From: a virus
Length of the DNA: 43,287 nucleotides
Strand: one strand, 5' to 3'
Virus record (IMG/VR): IMGVR_UViG_3300037628_000122
Coordinates: 1-43,287 of that record
Shown: piece by piece, positions 36,332 through 43,287 of the stretch
How the letters are laid out: each line of letters starts with the position of its first letter
Position numbering within the stretch: the first letter of the stretch is position 1
Notes under the pieces: model-generated
What the model saw: only the letters and a program-made list of their open reading frames with translations
The model's database searches: none
What the model was told of the DNA's origin: nothing
Translations under genes and position numbers: made by a program

Positions 36332-37138
36332 CTATTTGACCATCGGTGTGGATTTGAAGGGCAGACCGTAATGCGGACGCTTACCGCGCTGAGATCCCGG
36401 TGCCGCTTTTTTCGCTGCCGGTTTCGGAGGTCGATCATGCGTTGCCGTACCACTTCTCATAGACGCACGTGAAGCTGCAATCGCTTCCTGTGCTGTCTCA
36501 TCGATCTTCATCTCATGCTCTCGCATGGCACGAGCACCACGTGCTAACGCACCCTCACCGAGATGTCCTACGGACGGTGGGGACGGTGTTCTACCTCCCT
36601 CCTTCATACGCACAGCGCGTACGCCACCACCCTTCTTGAACTTCGGCTTGAGACGCTTGTGTCCGCCCGCTGCTTTGTCCTGCGCATCCGTAGACCCCGC
36701 AGGAACGAGCGCGTTATCCATCGGGTCCTGGGCTCTCGACTGCTGCACGAACTCAGCGGAGGTGTCTTTCACCCGACCACCACGCATGTAACCCATCTTC
36801 TCGCCTTCGGCGTATAACTTGTCGTGCATGCCGCCTTCCATGTAGCCGCCACCCGCAGCCTTGGTCATCGTTGACTTCGTACGCCTCGACTTTGGCCCGC
36901 GCTTAGTGGTCACGCCGACGGTACCCCCATGGGAGTAGTCGTCATCCTTCATGTGCCCCCCGTGAGCGGCACCAGGACCAGGTGCGCGTTTCTTCTGCGC
37001 AGCCGCCTTCACGTGATCTTTCACGTGTCCGCCACGCATGTAGCCCTTCACGGAACTCTTACCAGCTGACCCAGTGAACCCTTGCTCAGGTGGGAAGCTG
37101 AAGTCTTTAACGTATGTCATACCTACGTTCTTTTTCAT
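36332..37138 (-). CDS. Gly/Lys-rich repeat protein, 268 aa
   Basis: 268 aa, very basic. It has repeated GG blocks: GYMRGGHVKD, HGGHMKDD, GGYMEGGMHDK and GYMRGGRVKD, and KKGGGVRAVRMKEGGR later. The C-terminus is Lys/Ala/Pro-rich. Such proteins are frequent in uncultured phages and have no known function. It lies between the 84-aa protein and the gp4-like connector, so a virion component is likely. It shares the GG-motif style with the ejection proteins. Confidence 0.55.
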   Translation of the reverse strand: MKKNVGMTYVKDFSFPPEQGFTGSAGKSSVKGYMRGGHVKDHVKAAAQKKRAPGPGAAHGGHMKDDDYSHGGTVGVTTKRGPKSRRTKSTMTKAAGGGYMEGGMHDKLYAEGEKMGYMRGGRVKDTSAEFVQQSRAQDPMDNALVPAGSTDAQDKAAGGHKRLKPKFKKGGGVRAVRMKEGGRTPSPPSVGHLGEGALARGARAMREHEMKIDETAQEAIAASRASMRSGTATHDRPPKPAAKKAAPGSQRGKRPHYGLPFKSTPMVK

Positions 37139-37147
37139 GGTCGTCTC

Positions 37148-37402
37148 CTAACTCTGTAACCTGATCAAATAATTCTTACTCGCGATCAAATCGCGTACTC
37201 CTGCGTCGTCCTCGACCTCTTCCGATACCGAGTATCCAAATTCTTGTATCAATTCCTGCAGCTGCGAGAGGATCACTCGCGGTATTTCGATGTTGAAAGT
37301 GTCTGTCCCGTCACCGAACCGAACACGAAGCGACAAGCCCCGGTCACTCAGCTCGTTGACCTCGACGGAGAGTCGTTCGACGATGACGTCACGTTGTGCC
37401 AT
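37148..37402 (-). CDS. Hypothetical protein, 84 aa
   Basis: 84 aa starting MAQRDVIVERLSVEVNELSD. A beta-rich N-terminus is followed by a helix (VILSQLQELIQEFGY) and a charged tail. Its start shares an A with the previous stop (TAATG). It lies among tail genes; no family. Confidence 0.5.
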   Translation of the reverse strand: MAQRDVIVERLSVEVNELSDRGLSLRVRFGDGTDTFNIEIPRVILSQLQELIQEFGYSVSEEVEDDAGVRDLIASKNYLIRLQS

Positions 37403-38586
37403 TAGCGAGTGATCTCCTGATAGAAGTAGTACGCATCAACGTACGATGCTCTGTTCGCGACACCTATGAGCTTCATGATGTGCTCCGATATGAAGTGTCC
37501 GAAGCCTGTACCCGACGGGATGTTAGTCGTAATGGTTGCGACCGACACATCGTCAATGAAGTACTCCACCGACGTGCCGAGTGCGTTCACCTCGAACTCC
37601 ATTTTGAAGTACGTCGATGTTCCAACAGCTACACCGGTATCTACGGAAGTCTCGCCAATACCATCTTCAGTGATTGCCTGCCATCGATTGCCGTTCTGGT
37701 TGTCCTGAGCCTCAAACCCAATCCCCTGAAGAATGGTATTCGGCAGAGCCATGCTGAAGAAGCCATTGCGAATCACGTAGCGGTTGGCTGCATCGGAGGC
37801 AACAGCAGGAGACTGATACCAGCAACCATGACGTGTTAGTCCACCGACACCTACATGAAAGCCTTGCCCGAACTCCGAAAGTAGAAACACACGCCCAGCT
37901 GACGTCGCACCCGTGTTGAGTCCCCAGACACCTGGGTGATTGGTGAAGTCGTAGGCAGCGGTGGGCACAGAAACGGCAGCTCCTGCACCAGCTGAAATGG
38001 CAAGAAGACCTTCGGCCTGCAATCCGCCTGGAGGATCGATGAAGTCAGATGAAATGAGCGAACGAGTTGACATCCCCTCGTAGATTTTCTTCTGGGGTGC
38101 TGCAGCCTGCACAGCCCAAATCATTATGCATTTGTCGTTATTAGCAAAGAAGTCACCAGCGAACAGATCGTCTACTGGGATCGTGAACCATCCAACATTA
38201 TCAACTGACGGTCCTATGACATCGAAGATAACGAACTTGTTGGCTTCGGACTTCACCTGAAAGTAGAGTCGATCACCTGCACTGATCAGACCAAGAAGAT
38301 TTGAAACATCAACTCCGTTGTCGGTCAGGTCATCGATGAAGATCTCTGTGACGGTCGCATAAGCTGCCGTGTCAAACCTGAAGCGACCTGACCCTGGATC
38401 AGCTGCAACTGTGGACGTGCTAAATCTAAACTCTGCACTGAGGAGACCTCCACCTCCACCACCACCAGCAACCCAGTCGAAGTCGTAATTGTCGGCTGAC
38501 AGTTTTGTTAGAACCTCACCGAGTGCCCCACCCGCAGGGATGGGGATCGCTACGATCCCAGCAGTGCCTAGTCCTGATGACACCAT
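37402..38586 (-). CDS. Tail fibre-like protein with LamG-type C-terminus, 394 aa
   Basis: 394 aa. A Gly-rich linker (residues 40-50, AGGGGGGG) separates a short N-terminal part from a beta-rich body. Residues 200-394 read like a concanavalin/LamG-type jelly roll (FKMEFEVNALGTSVEYFIDD, VATITTNIPSG). It is likely a fibre or receptor-binding protein, encoded next to the coiled-coil protein. Confidence 0.6.
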   Translation of the reverse strand: MVSSGLGTAGIVAIPIPAGGALGEVLTKLSADNYDFDWVAGGGGGGGLLSAEFRFSTSTVAADPGSGRFRFDTAAYATVTEIFIDDLTDNGVDVSNLLGLISAGDRLYFQVKSEANKFVIFDVIGPSVDNVGWFTIPVDDLFAGDFFANNDKCIMIWAVQAAAPQKKIYEGMSTRSLISSDFIDPPGGLQAEGLLAISAGAGAAVSVPTAAYDFTNHPGVWGLNTGATSAGRVFLLSEFGQGFHVGVGGLTRHGCWYQSPAVASDAANRYVIRNGFFSMALPNTILQGIGFEAQDNQNGNRWQAITEDGIGETSVDTGVAVGTSTYFKMEFEVNALGTSVEYFIDDVSVATITTNIPSGTGFGHFISEHIMKLIGVANRASYVDAYYFYQEITR

Positions 38587-38590
38587 GCGG

Positions 38591-39133
38591 TCACCCCACT
38601 GCTTGCTTTAGAGTCTCGCTTACCGTCGCGAGTCTGGACTTCTCCTTCAGAAGTTGTTCTTCAAGGTCGTGAGTCTCAGCGAGCTGACGCTCCAGCTTCG
38701 CCTCCATGTTCTGGATGTGTTGCTCACGTCGTACGAGTTCTTGCTCTGTGCGTTGCGTCTCCGCGTAATTTTCCTGCGCCTTGTCACGACGACCTTGTGC
38801 GTCCTCCAAAGCTGCTTTAGCAGAATCTGTCATTTCCGCTGCTTCGCGTTTCGCTGCTTCGACGGTGCTCATCGCTTCCGCCTTCGCTCGTTCGCTCAGT
38901 TGCTTGGCTTCCTCGCGTGCCTTGTCTTTCTCCTCCCGTGCATCGGTGAGTTCGTGATCGATACGCCCACGGATCTCCATGATCTCGGAGGCAGTACCGG
39001 CTAGTTCGATCTGGTCCTTCAAACGTTGCTGCTCAGCTTTGAGCTGATCGAGTGCTTTCTTGAACGCCTTCGGGTCAGCCAACAGCTCAAGGACCTGCAT
39101 GAGCTGAGAGTCGCCTAGACCGGTGACGTTCAT
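38591..39133 (-). CDS. Coiled-coil structural protein, 180 aa
   Basis: 180 aa from the ATG at 39133 with GAGAGG upstream; the frame upstream to 39220 overlaps the previous gene and is unlikely. Residues 25-170 are one long coiled coil of Glu/Lys/Ala/Gln heptads (LKDQIELAGTASEIMEIRGR and following). It could be a scaffold, tail shaft or assembly protein. Confidence 0.6.
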   Translation of the reverse strand: MNVTGLGDSQLMQVLELLADPKAFKKALDQLKAEQQRLKDQIELAGTASEIMEIRGRIDHELTDAREEKDKAREEAKQLSERAKAEAMSTVEAAKREAAEMTDSAKAALEDAQGRRDKAQENYAETQRTEQELVRREQHIQNMEAKLERQLAETHDLEEQLLKEKSRLATVSETLKQAVG

Positions 39134-39144
39134 GCTGCTACCTC

Positions 39145-39474
39145 TCACGAGATACCCCCTGACGCCTGCACCACGGTCAACTGAGCTGTCCCTGCCCCTG
39201 CGGTGGTGCGCAGCCTGCACGCTTCAGGAGGAAACGCATAGTTCGAGTCCTGGGTTACTGACAGCCCATCGAGAATCGGGTGTGGGATCCAGTTCGCTGT
39301 CGCAGGGTTGAAGTTCACGTCGAACACGTCGTCGAACGTGTGCTCGACTAAGTAGGTGATCACACCATTCACCACGACGACCAGGCCTGTGTTCTGAGGC
39401 ACGGCATACTTGTCCAACGGAATCGGAGGACCCGTCTCTGGGCTACCTGTTAGGGATACCCTGACCGGTCTCAT
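39145..39474 (-). CDS. Small structural protein, paralogue of the 210-aa C-terminal domain
   Basis: 109 aa. From IPLDKYAVPQNTGL through EHTFDDVFDVNFNP to LRTTAGAGTAQLTVVQA it matches the C-terminal half of the 210-aa protein at 40340-40972 (VPLDQYISPFNVSL, VQFTFDDVFSG, MLTNSGLGTARFESLQA). It is likely a duplicated virion domain. Its ATG overlaps the previous stop as ATGA. Confidence 0.65.
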   Translation of the reverse strand: MRPVRVSLTGSPETGPPIPLDKYAVPQNTGLVVVVNGVITYLVEHTFDDVFDVNFNPATANWIPHPILDGLSVTQDSNYAFPPEACRLRTTAGAGTAQLTVVQASGGIS

Positions 39475-40340
39475 GCGTTCAGTCCATTAGCGATGGCTCT
39501 ATCCCAAACCGCAGTGAGGTTGGCGTCACTCCATAACACGTCATCGAGCATCACGCCGAAGATGAGCCCATCGAGGAATCCTGCTGGGACCGTGGTAGGC
39601 GTAGCGCCTATGGTCATCCGCACAGCTGGTGCTACTGCTACTAGCGTTTCAGCCCACCAATCATCCAGAGCACCTGTGCCGCCAACGGCGTTCGTGAGTT
39701 CAGCATCGGCTGAAGTGAAGAAAGTCCCATCCCAAAAGCAATTGCAACCTGCACCAAGTCCCGGCTGACGATAACCAATCATGTGCCATTCGTTCAGTGC
39801 AATGGCGGCAGCGCCAACAGGCAGAAGCTGCGAATTCATGAAATTCGCGCCACCGTCGAGCCGCGTGCGCACCCATAGCTCTGAGGTTCCTGCATTGTTG
39901 AAATAAAACAGCTCACCATTAGTGGCACCACCCGCATTGCCTTGGCTCCAAATCATCTGCGTGCCAGCGGGGTTAGTCTGGAGTTTGAAGAAGGCGAAGA
40001 TCGTGCCGATGTTGAAAGCCGAGTGCGACCCTGCCATGTCATTCGCAAACGTACTCAAGTAGTGACCCGTAGTGCCGTTGAACTCAGGCGCAGTCTGCGT
40101 GGGGTCTAACACCATCGGCGTTTCTGCCGCATGAGTTGGAGGGGGGACACCCGTATCAAGCAGCGCGGTAGAAGGCTCGGCTCCGTGGTCACTCAGGTTA
40201 TTGGCACCCGTGTTGAGTTCCCACATCTTGAAGAACTTCTTGGGCTTTTCGCGCTCAATAAGCTCCGAGACGGTGAGGGTACTTCCGCCTCCCCCACCAC
40301 CGGCTCCACCCCCCTGCACGGTGTTGTTAGTGACTCCCAT
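39471..40340 (-). CDS. LamG/concanavalin-like structural protein, 289 aa
   Basis: 289 aa. A Gly-rich start (VQGGGAGGGGGGST) is followed by a 250-residue beta-rich body with NIGTIFAFFKLQTNPAG, MIWSQGNAGG and ALNEWHMIGYR, the pattern of a LamG/concanavalin-type domain used for carbohydrate binding on virions. Its start shares an A with the previous stop (TAATG). Confidence 0.6.
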   Translation of the reverse strand: MGVTNNTVQGGGAGGGGGGSTLTVSELIEREKPKKFFKMWELNTGANNLSDHGAEPSTALLDTGVPPPTHAAETPMVLDPTQTAPEFNGTTGHYLSTFANDMAGSHSAFNIGTIFAFFKLQTNPAGTQMIWSQGNAGGATNGELFYFNNAGTSELWVRTRLDGGANFMNSQLLPVGAAAIALNEWHMIGYRQPGLGAGCNCFWDGTFFTSADAELTNAVGGTGALDDWWAETLVAVAPAVRMTIGATPTTVPAGFLDGLIFGVMLDDVLWSDANLTAVWDRAIANGLNA

Positions 40341-40972
40341 TAGGTAAGCCCAGCCTGCAGCGACTCGAAGCGAGCCGTCCCTAAACCGGAGTTCGTCAAC
40401 ATGCGCACTGCCTTCACATTCGAGATCAGGGTTGCTTGCGCATCAACAGCCAGAGCTGTCAGGTCCGTGTGGTCAAACCACGTGAACGGACCGCTGTTGC
40501 CACTGAACACATCGTCGAAGGTGAACTGCACTGTGTAGTTAAGCGCACCTGATTCGATGAGTACTGCCAAGCTGACGTTGAACGGAGAGATGTACTGATC
40601 GAGAGGAACCTCTTGCGAGGCTCCCACACCGTTCGTTCCGATCTCTACGTTCGTACCAAAGGCAGCATCCGCTGCGATCTGCGTGACCGTACGGAAGTTC
40701 ACTGCGGTTGCTACTACGCCTACGTTCGGACCTGCGATTGTCTCTTCGACAATGTTACCGCTGTCGTCGGTGCCGGTAACGGTGAAGTTGGTCGCGCTGA
40801 TGTTGCCAGCCGATTCCAACTCCACCTGCCGCTGCGCATCGAGTGTAGCGACACCACCTGTAGCAAAAGCCCCGTTGATTGCCAGGTCGCCTGCGGCACC
40901 CAGCTGTTGATCGAGACAAATGCCATTGGGGTCCGCCGCACCCAGCGTTCGTGTCTGAGCTACGGATCTCAT
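40340..40972 (-). CDS. Virion protein, 210 aa
   Basis: 210 aa with a beta-rich body. The C-terminal 90 residues are paralogous to the 109-aa protein two genes further on (39145-39474), and the N-terminal half is Ala/Thr/Gly-rich (ITGFTVTG-like strands). It is likely a minor head or decoration protein, by position among the genes after the major capsid gene. Confidence 0.6.
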   Translation of the reverse strand: MRSVAQTRTLGAADPNGICLDQQLGAAGDLAINGAFATGGVATLDAQRQVELESAGNISATNFTVTGTDDSGNIVEETIAGPNVGVVATAVNFRTVTQIAADAAFGTNVEIGTNGVGASQEVPLDQYISPFNVSLAVLIESGALNYTVQFTFDDVFSGNSGPFTWFDHTDLTALAVDAQATLISNVKAVRMLTNSGLGTARFESLQAGLT

Positions 40973-40975
40973 GGT

Positions 40976-41677
40976 TTAGTCCCTCTCTTTCGTCGCGAAG
41001 ATGTAGTCGAAATCTCCTACGAGCGCAGCAACTGCCCCTGCCTGCACACCGAAAGCGGGTTGCAGTTCACCGACAGGAAGCGCCAGACCATTCAGGTCAA
41101 GGAAGCCCAGAGCCACTCCGTTCACACCGTAGTACACACGGTCGATACCATCCCAGTACCACGCAGTTGTGAAGAGGTTCGTCGTGATCGTCGCGATTGC
41201 CACATCTGTCGCAATGTCAGCAGCTCCCGAACGCACGATGATGTCCAGCGTCGCAGCGTCGTCATCCTTGCGGAAGAAGACACCGTTGGCTGGAGTAAGA
41301 CCTCCACCGTCAGCCAGCCCAACCACGAGGTCAGAGTCAGTGGCATCGTCTACCGATTGCCGCGAGCGGAAGTACTGCTTGCGATTCGCCGCAGCCTCCA
41401 TCAGGAAGCTCTGACCGTTCTTGACGGCAAACTCGGAATCATTATCGGCACCGGCTGTGGTCAGCCGAAGCACACCACCGTCTACGTCTGCCAATGCCTG
41501 TGTCCCCGCACCTACACCAGAGAAGGTGAAGTCAGCTGCGGTGAAGTAGTCGAAGTCTTCCATGTAGTTATGGAAGCGCGTTGGGTCCAACTGAGCCATG
41601 GAGCCGAACATGTTGTTCGCGTTCCTGTTAGTGACCCCATTCTCAATGTTGGTGTTCTGAATATTTACAAAGCCCAT
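40976..41677 (-). CDS. Structural protein, 233 aa
   Basis: 233 aa starting MGFVNIQNTNIENGVTNRNA. The body has a beta-sandwich pattern (DFTFSGVGAGTQALADVDGG, VLRLTTAGADNDSEFAVKNG, VYYGVNGVALGFLDLNG), suggesting a head-decoration or lectin-like virion domain. The ATG at 41677 is preceded by TGGAGAA, which lies in the 3' arm of the hairpin at 41684-41706, so its translation may be regulated. Confidence 0.6.
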   Translation of the reverse strand: MGFVNIQNTNIENGVTNRNANNMFGSMAQLDPTRFHNYMEDFDYFTAADFTFSGVGAGTQALADVDGGVLRLTTAGADNDSEFAVKNGQSFLMEAAANRKQYFRSRQSVDDATDSDLVVGLADGGGLTPANGVFFRKDDDAATLDIIVRSGAADIATDVAIATITTNLFTTAWYWDGIDRVYYGVNGVALGFLDLNGLALPVGELQPAFGVQAGAVAALVGDFDYIFATKERD

Positions 41678-41683
41678 AAGGGT

Positions 41684-41706
41684 TTCTCCATTTCACGTCT
41701 GGAGAA
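41684..41706 (-). promoter_or_regulatory. Hairpin with sequestered Shine-Dalgarno (hairpin A)
   Basis: Read on the minus strand, TTCTCCA, the loop GACGTGAAA and TGGAGAA form a perfect 7-bp stem with a 9-nt loop. The 3' arm TGGAGAA is the Shine-Dalgarno of the gene starting at 41677, ending 6 nt before its ATG. It has the same loop as hairpin B upstream. Confidence 0.85.
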
Positions 41707-41710
41707 GTCG

Positions 41711-41735
41711 GGGGACCGTTTCACGTCCGGTCCCC
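41711..41735 (-). promoter_or_regulatory. Hairpin downstream of the major capsid gene (hairpin B)
   Basis: On the minus strand the 8-bp arms GGGGACCG and CGGTCCCC surround the loop GACGTGAAA, identical to hairpin A, four bases before hairpin A begins. It comes 18 nt after the capsid stop. No T-run follows, so it is not a standard terminator. It may protect the capsid mRNA or cause partial termination. Confidence 0.85.
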
Positions 41736-41752
41736 ACCACTTCTGGTTAAGT

Positions 41753-42682
41753 TTAGAGCCCTGGTGTGCCGAACACCGTTCGCGGATCCGTCCAGTCCGG
41801 AATGTAACGTTCCGTGGACTTGTACCGCATCGAGTCGGTCTCGAAGTCACCTTCCATCGACTTCTCCAGCCCTCGACGCATCATCATCTGGAGCCCACGA
41901 GGAGCATCCGTCTGCACCCACCACGCTGTGGTAGATGTGATACGCGAAAGGTTAGCTTGACCTTGATCAAGCAGACCCATCGAGAGGATTGGGTTGATGT
42001 CGTTGTTCGCCGTGCCTGCACGCAGGACCGACTTCAGCAACACCTCAGCCTGGAAGACTTGACTCGGACCAGTCACGATCTTGAGCGGAGTCAACCGGAT
42101 ACGCTTGCCGTTGTTGTCAACAGCGTTACGGACCTGGATAAGCATCTGCTCAAGCGACGTTTGCGACAGAGCCGCAGCAGTCGTTAACAGGTTCGAGAAC
42201 ACCCCACCTGCACTCCCACCGGGAGCAATCGGGTGGTTAGTCACGTTCAACGCGACACCGTCGCCACCGACAAACGCGCCGTTGAAAGCACGGTTGAAGA
42301 TGTTGGCACACAAAGTTTCCTTCGTTTCGATCATCGACTGAGCAAGGTGCTCAGAGTAGATCGTGCCGATGCGAATGTGATCACCGTCTTCGACGAGGAC
42401 CTTGGTCAACGCAAACGCTAGTCCGAAGACCTTGTAGACATAGCGCTGAATGAACAGCACGCCGCCAGCGTCAAACGTGACCGGGGTGCCATCAGGCATC
42501 TCGGGCGCAGCGTTGAAACCGAACAGGACCGGCTCTTCATGGTACGAACGGGGGGTACCCGTGCGCTCCGTGAATACACCTTTCCATTCGTCGGCACGCT
42601 GGTTGTAGATGCCGTCAAAGGTCTCGTTAAGGATTGGTTCTACGATTGACCGAAAGTCGGTCGATCTCATTGGAACAGCCAT
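41753..42682 (-). CDS. Major capsid protein (HK97-fold, Mu gpT-like)
   Basis: 309 aa. The pattern VTNHPIAPGGSAGG, then NNGKRIRLTPLKIVTGPSQV and TSTTAWWVQTDAPRGL resembles the Mu gpT-like type of HK97-fold major capsid proteins. Length and the position after a decoration-like gene agree. AAGGAGG precedes the ATG, as expected for a highly expressed virion gene. It is followed by the tandem hairpins at 41684-41735. Confidence 0.8.
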   Translation of the reverse strand: MAVPMRSTDFRSIVEPILNETFDGIYNQRADEWKGVFTERTGTPRSYHEEPVLFGFNAAPEMPDGTPVTFDAGGVLFIQRYVYKVFGLAFALTKVLVEDGDHIRIGTIYSEHLAQSMIETKETLCANIFNRAFNGAFVGGDGVALNVTNHPIAPGGSAGGVFSNLLTTAAALSQTSLEQMLIQVRNAVDNNGKRIRLTPLKIVTGPSQVFQAEVLLKSVLRAGTANNDINPILSMGLLDQGQANLSRITSTTAWWVQTDAPRGLQMMMRRGLEKSMEGDFETDSMRYKSTERYIPDWTDPRTVFGTPGL

Positions 42683-42698
42683 GATCTACCTCCTTCGG

Positions 42699-43250
42699 TT
42701 ATACAGCCGCTATATCAGCGACGTACTGGTGTTCAGAAATCTGCACTTGGACGATGGTGAACAGGTCACCAATTATGTTGTCCGCAGCAGGGTTAACACC
42801 GATGACTCGCAAGCCTGCATTCGCCGCCGCCGAAGCGATGGTGAGATCCTGGTTTGAAAGTCCGGTGGTCGCATTGCCTCCAGGGGCAGACCAGTCGAAC
42901 TGGTTACCGATGTTGGCTAAGATGAAGGGCGCATCCGCCTGGATCTCGTAAACGATATCCGGATCGAATGTGTAGTACGCGACGATCTCGGTAGCGACCT
43001 CGTTCGCTACCCAGTTGTTGGCGACTGCACGTCGCCCGTCAGTTCGAGTGAACTCCACGCCTTGGAAGACGCCTACAGCGCGTGCGCCTGCCGCCGCTGG
43101 TCCAATCGAACCATCGGCAAGAATTTGCACGGGAGAGAATTGAAAAATGTTCGTACCAAAACCCGACAGAATCGTCGTAATGCCTTGACGAAGAATGCCA
43201 GACGGATGAAACGCGGGCTTCAGCCCGAACGGAGATGCTACTGAACTCAT
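42699..43250 (-). CDS. Head decoration-like protein
   Basis: 183 aa, starting MSSVASPFGLKPAFHPSGIL. This N-terminus and the later sequence (VGVFQGVEFTRTDGRR, DPDIVYEIQADAPF, NIGNQFDWSAPGGNATTGLS) match remembered decoration-like structural proteins encoded directly before the major capsid gene in environmental podophages. GGAGGAAC precedes the ATG. It is probably a capsid-stabilising trimer. Confidence 0.65.
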   Translation of the reverse strand: MSSVASPFGLKPAFHPSGILRQGITTILSGFGTNIFQFSPVQILADGSIGPAAAGARAVGVFQGVEFTRTDGRRAVANNWVANEVATEIVAYYTFDPDIVYEIQADAPFILANIGNQFDWSAPGGNATTGLSNQDLTIASAAANAGLRVIGVNPAADNIIGDLFTIVQVQISEHQYVADIAAV

Positions 43251-43287
43251 TCGAGTTCCTCCGACTCAGGTTAAATTGTCCCGGAGG

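Noticed and set aside
39235-39260. GTTCGAGTCC-like string resembling a tRNA T-loop
   Set aside because: It is inside a coding gene, with no matching acceptor or anticodon stem around it.
40613-42187. Long plus-strand open frame (524 codons) opposite the capsid and following genes
   Set aside because: It is antisense to three well-supported virion genes, has no RBS or family motif and a His/Arg/Val/Cys composition typical of antisense frames in GC-rich DNA.

Overview
The window looks like most of the genome of a lytic, tailed double-stranded DNA phage, probably a podovirus. Evidence: a complete replication module, a long co-directional virion module with a candidate major capsid protein and P22 gp4/gp10-like connector proteins, a lysis cassette, very dense packing (start/stop overlaps of the ATGA, GTGA, TAATG and TGATG kinds), and no integrase, excisionase, recognisable CI-like repressor, tRNA or CRISPR. 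The polymerase carries Phe at the position equivalent to E. coli Pol I Phe762, which is associated with virulent phages. The encoded CsrA is very like gammaproteobacterial CsrA/RsmA and the Shine-Dalgarno sequences are strong, so a gammaproteobacterial host is the best guess (inference). Portal and large terminase are not visible and presumably lie outside the window.

Layout. (1) 52-7120, minus strand: an early/replication arm. It starts at a PrimPol-helicase (4979-7120) and continues as a run of small genes, several too short for ordinary gene calling (43, 49, 41 and 37 codons), ending with a DUF932-like protein. Three sigma70-type promoters drive this arm. (2) 7121-7261: a divergent intergenic region with inverted repeats, flanked by primase and polymerase, so a candidate origin/control region. 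(3) 7262-17542, plus strand: a family-4 uracil-DNA glycosylase fused to family A DNA polymerase, a Cas4/RecB-like Fe-S nuclease, a Sak4-like ATPase, a DUF669-like single-strand DNA-binding candidate with histone-H1-like tails, a SNF2-like helicase, a PD-(D/E)XK nuclease, a MazG-like NTP pyrophosphohydrolase, a CsrA homologue, and small genes including a HAD phosphatase. A fourth promoter at 16366-16393 shares its spacer motif with the minus-strand promoters.

(4) 43250 down to 17319, minus strand: the virion and lysis operon. In transcription order it holds a decoration-like protein, major capsid protein, several beta-rich structural proteins, a coiled-coil protein, a fibre, a Gly/Lys-rich protein, a gp4-like connector with an inserted discoidin-like domain, a long fibre, the lysis genes (membrane proteins, M15 endolysin, 3TM-type holin), an adaptor, a second fibre, a gp10-like tail hub, a set of large candidate internal/ejection proteins, a small terminase, and a Gly/Arg/Pro-rich protein. 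The two transcription units converge and overlap at 17319-17542.

Most notable: a phage-borne CsrA next to MazG; two tandem hairpins with the same 9-nt loop and compensatory stem changes between the capsid gene and the next gene, the second sequestering a Shine-Dalgarno; a shared palindromic promoter-spacer motif; and a recurring short GGLA/GGY motif across many of the candidate ejection proteins. No stretch longer than about 150 bases lacks a gene.
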